From CAZSNH01 sp052388455 (lineage in GTDB: Bacteria; Pseudomonadota; Alphaproteobacteria; Rhizobiales; Hyphomicrobiaceae): DNA of 64,000 nt. The stretch is taken from assembly GCA_052388455.1 (NCBI GenBank), contig JBQTIA010000001.1, positions 23,853 through 87,852 of the forward strand, in the 5' to 3' direction. The notes beneath the pieces are model-generated. The model saw only the letters and a list, made by a program, of their open reading frames with translations, had not been told where the DNA came from and did no database searches. Each line of letters starts with the position of its first letter. Position 1 is the first letter of the stretch. The position numbers were made by a program, and so were the translations under genes. Positions 63,905 through 64,000 of the stretch are shown in pieces.

Positions 63905-64000
63905 CAGGGCAATCGCATATGGCGCGAAATGTAGGTTGGGTCGACGAAGGAGACCCAACAAACTCGAGCGACCAAAGTTGTTGGGTCTCGTGCCTCGACC
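63905..64000 (-). mobile_element. Palindromic MITE-like element family A, copy 4, cut by window edge
   Basis: CAGGGCAATCGCATATGGCG at 63905 onward is the reverse complement of the other copies' right end, so this copy is inverted relative to copies 1-3. It continues through TTGGGTC/GACCCAA and leaves the window inside the left-arm hairpin (GTGCCTCGACC at the edge). The flanking duplication cannot be checked. Confidence 0.85.

Overview
The window reads as a chromosomal segment of a GC-rich alphaproteobacterium, most likely of the order Hyphomicrobiales (Rhizobiales). The reasons are a DUF1192/RcdA pair, an ftsQ-ftsA-ftsZ-lpxC-bamD-ligA run, a DUF4170/msbA/waaA/lpxK/DUF2093/xseA lipid A neighbourhood, small DUF465 proteins, and TTAA-N7-TTAA sites typical of the cell-cycle regulator CtrA. 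Calvin-cycle genes (phosphoribulokinase, fructose-bisphosphatase, ribulose-phosphate epimerase) and a lone PQQ precursor peptide gene suggest autotrophic or methylotrophic potential. I do not commit to a genus.

Layout. 1-1.6 kb: a cut quinone oxidoreductase, DUF1192, a candidate small RNA behind a perfect CtrA box, and rcdA (regulator of CtrA degradation). 1.6-11.9 kb: ddl, ftsQ, ftsA, ftsZ, lpxC, bamD and ligA (peptidoglycan precursor, divisome, lipid A, outer-membrane assembly, DNA ligase). murB/murC before ddl and recN between bamD and ligA are not there. 12.0 kb: pqqA without pqqB-E. 12.3-19.9 kb: rRNA/protein modification genes (RsmC-like, RsuA-like, PrmA), an aminopeptidase P, DUF3754 and a membrane J-domain protein. 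20-26.9 kb: kup, a LysM lipoprotein with its own CtrA box, an alpha/beta hydrolase, rpsU, purK-purE and two DUF465 genes. 27-30.2 kb: a GH3 glycosidase relic broken by a mobile palindrome, a small exported protein, an acyl-CoA synthetase and a 32-residue membrane peptide.

30.5-39 kb is a lipid A/LPS core block: DUF4170, MsbA-type exporter, a tyrosine-phosphatase-like protein, a fused acyltransferase-Kdo transferase, LpxK, DUF2093, then xseA. 39.2-46.4 kb looks like accessory DNA lodged between xseA and purD: an RTX protein, a secreted unknown, a CoA-transferase, a decayed SUMF1-type gene and a tandemly duplicated two-gene cassette (DUF6883-DUF4926). 46.5-51 kb: purD, a double-OmpA-domain envelope protein, an orphan HicB next to a 299-bp inverted-repeat element. 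51-58 kb: an ammonium transporter with a sigma54-like promoter, two unknowns, then fbp-prk-(Phd/PIN module)-rpe. 58-62 kb: a type I secretion locus with a HlyC-type acyltransferase, PrtD-type ABC exporter and HlyD adaptor. The end holds UDP-glucose dehydrogenase and a nest of repeats.

The most informative unexplained structures are: (i) a dispersed ~124-bp palindromic element present four times, three complete copies being flanked by 10-11 bp direct duplications, one of which splits the GH3 gene so that removing the element plus one duplication restores the frame; (ii) the CtrA-box small RNA beside rcdA; (iii) the duplicated DUF6883-DUF4926 cassette; (iv) a second dispersed ~134-bp repeat at 19.9 and 37.4 kb.
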